Source: Thalassospira sp. TSL5-1 (GTDB lineage: Bacteria; Pseudomonadota; Alphaproteobacteria; Rhodospirillales; Thalassospiraceae). Taken from it: a stretch of DNA of 64,000 nt. A program made the translations under genes and the position numbers. Every line of letters starts with the position of its first letter. Position 1 is the stretch's first letter. The notes beneath the pieces are model-generated. The model saw nothing but the letters and a program-made list of their open reading frames with translations, was not told the DNA's origin and ran no database searches. Below are positions 63,450 to 64,000 of the stretch, in pieces. The stretch is from contig NZ_KV880637.1 of NCBI RefSeq assembly GCF_001907695.1, forward strand, positions 1,488,001 through 1,552,000. Reading direction: 5' to 3'.

Positions 63450-64000
63450 TCAGGCGGCATCGGCCTTGATCAGTTCGGCAGCTTTTTCTGCAATCATGAT
63501 GGTTGGGGAATTTGTATTGCCCGAAACAATGGTCGGCATGATGGAGGCATCGGCAATGCGAAGGCCGGCAATGCCATTAAATTTCAGGGCAGGGGAGACA
63601 ACGGCATCCGGGTCTGTTCCCATGCGACAGGTGCCAACCGGGTGGAAGATGGTTGTGCCAATGTCACCGGCGGCCTTTGCCAGATCGTCGTCGGTTTCAT
63701 AAGATGGTCCCGGCTTGAATTCCTGCGGATTATAGGGTTGCAGGGCCTTTTGCCCCACAATCTGTCGTGTTTGGCGAATGGCATCAATCGCAACCTGGCG
63801 GTCGCTTTCGGCCGACAGGTAATTGGGTGCAATGGCGGGCTGGGTTTTATAATCCGGGTTGGTTAGATGGATTGACCCCCGGCTTTCCGGCCTAAGGTTA
63901 CAGACACTGGCGGTAAAGGCAGGGAAGGGATGCACGGAATCACCAAATTTTTCCAGTGATAGGGGCTGCACATGATATTGCAGATTGGGCATATCGTAGG
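63450..64000 (-). CDS. GMC family oxidoreductase, C-terminal part (runs off the window)
   Basis: C-terminal about 183 residues of an FAD-dependent glucose-methanol-choline oxidoreductase; the N-terminal FAD domain lies beyond the right edge. The active-site motif FHPVGTCRMG (catalytic His) is intact, followed by RIADASIMPTIVSGNTNSPT and IMIAEKAAELI, the usual C-terminal end. Pattern is like choline dehydrogenase or long-chain alcohol dehydrogenase members (BetA/AlkJ), but substrate cannot be told from this piece. Convergent with deoA across a terminator. Confidence 0.9.
   Translation of the reverse strand, partial: YDMPNLQYHVQPLSLEKFGDSVHPFPAFTASVCNLRPESRGSIHLTNPDYKTQPAIAPNYLSAESDRQVAIDAIRQTRQIVGQKALQPYNPQEFKPGPSYETDDDLAKAAGDIGTTIFHPVGTCRMGTDPDAVVSPALKFNGIAGLRIADASIMPTIVSGNTNSPTIMIAEKAAELIKADAA

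Overview
This window looks like chromosomal DNA of a free-living, probably marine, alphaproteobacterium. The order pyrB-pyrC-plsY...dprA-topA-rnr-DUF983, a gatCAB operon, TRAP transport, an autotransporter and a CueR-type copper promoter all fit Rhodospirillales. By general impression of protein sequence and a base composition near the mid-50s percent G+C, Thalassospira or a close relative is my best guess; this is inference, not a database result. Coding density is high, there are no insertion sequences, integrases, CRISPR arrays or rRNA genes, and there is one tRNA (Ser, GCU).

Layout. (1) 100-8218: DUF983 protein, a phosphotransfer (Hpt)/pseudo-receiver protein, then rnr, topA and dprA on the minus strand. 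(2) 8347-12245: a plus-strand cassette (ribbon-helix-helix-like protein, PspA-like, YqiJ-like, YqiK flotillin) with its own operator-like palindrome and strong terminator, sitting inside the otherwise minus-strand housekeeping block. (3) 12261-16290: plsY, a dihydroorotase homologue lacking the metal-binding HxH, pyrB, and an AEC-family carrier. (4) 16753-21650: a VOC protein, ruvX, gatC-gatA-gatB. (5) 21718-29449: FMN reductase, a chemoreceptor interrupted by one in-frame amber codon, AraC regulator with divergent MFS exporter, a CopZ-like chaperone behind a perfect CueR box, a DJ-1/PfpI protein, LysE/ArgO exporter with divergent ArgP-like regulator. (6) 29590-41207: pqiABC, a large autotransporter, a 565-residue protein of unknown function, a GlxA-type regulator, an MFS carrier and a small unknown protein. 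(7) 41704-42743: tRNA-Ser, GNAT, stand-alone AsnC ligand-binding domain. (8) 42867-52553: RpiR regulator divergent from a TRAP transporter followed by a glutamine-synthetase-like ligase, aldehyde dehydrogenase, iron alcohol dehydrogenase and class I amidotransferase. (9) 52577-63365: PfkB sugar/nucleoside kinase, secreted 5'-nucleotidase, and a nucleoside uptake and phosphorolysis operon (BMP protein, ABC transporter, cdd, pnp, deoA). (10) 63450 to the edge: the C-terminal part of a GMC oxidoreductase.

How the genes work together. The most coherent possibly undescribed system is region 8. The enzyme set is what would be needed to glutamylate an amino alcohol, oxidise the alcohol to a carboxylate while the amine is masked, and release the amino acid, in analogy to the Puu putrescine route. 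Two identical-architecture palindromes (TGTAA-N6-TTACA) 50 bp apart between the RpiR gene and the transporter are the likely operators, and the TRAP binding protein has Phe where the ligand-carboxylate Arg is usually found, which fits a substrate without a carboxylate. Region 2 is a second candidate: a membrane-remodelling cassette with a likely autoregulator. Region 9 is a scavenging pathway from extracellular nucleotides to bases and (deoxy)ribose 1-phosphate.
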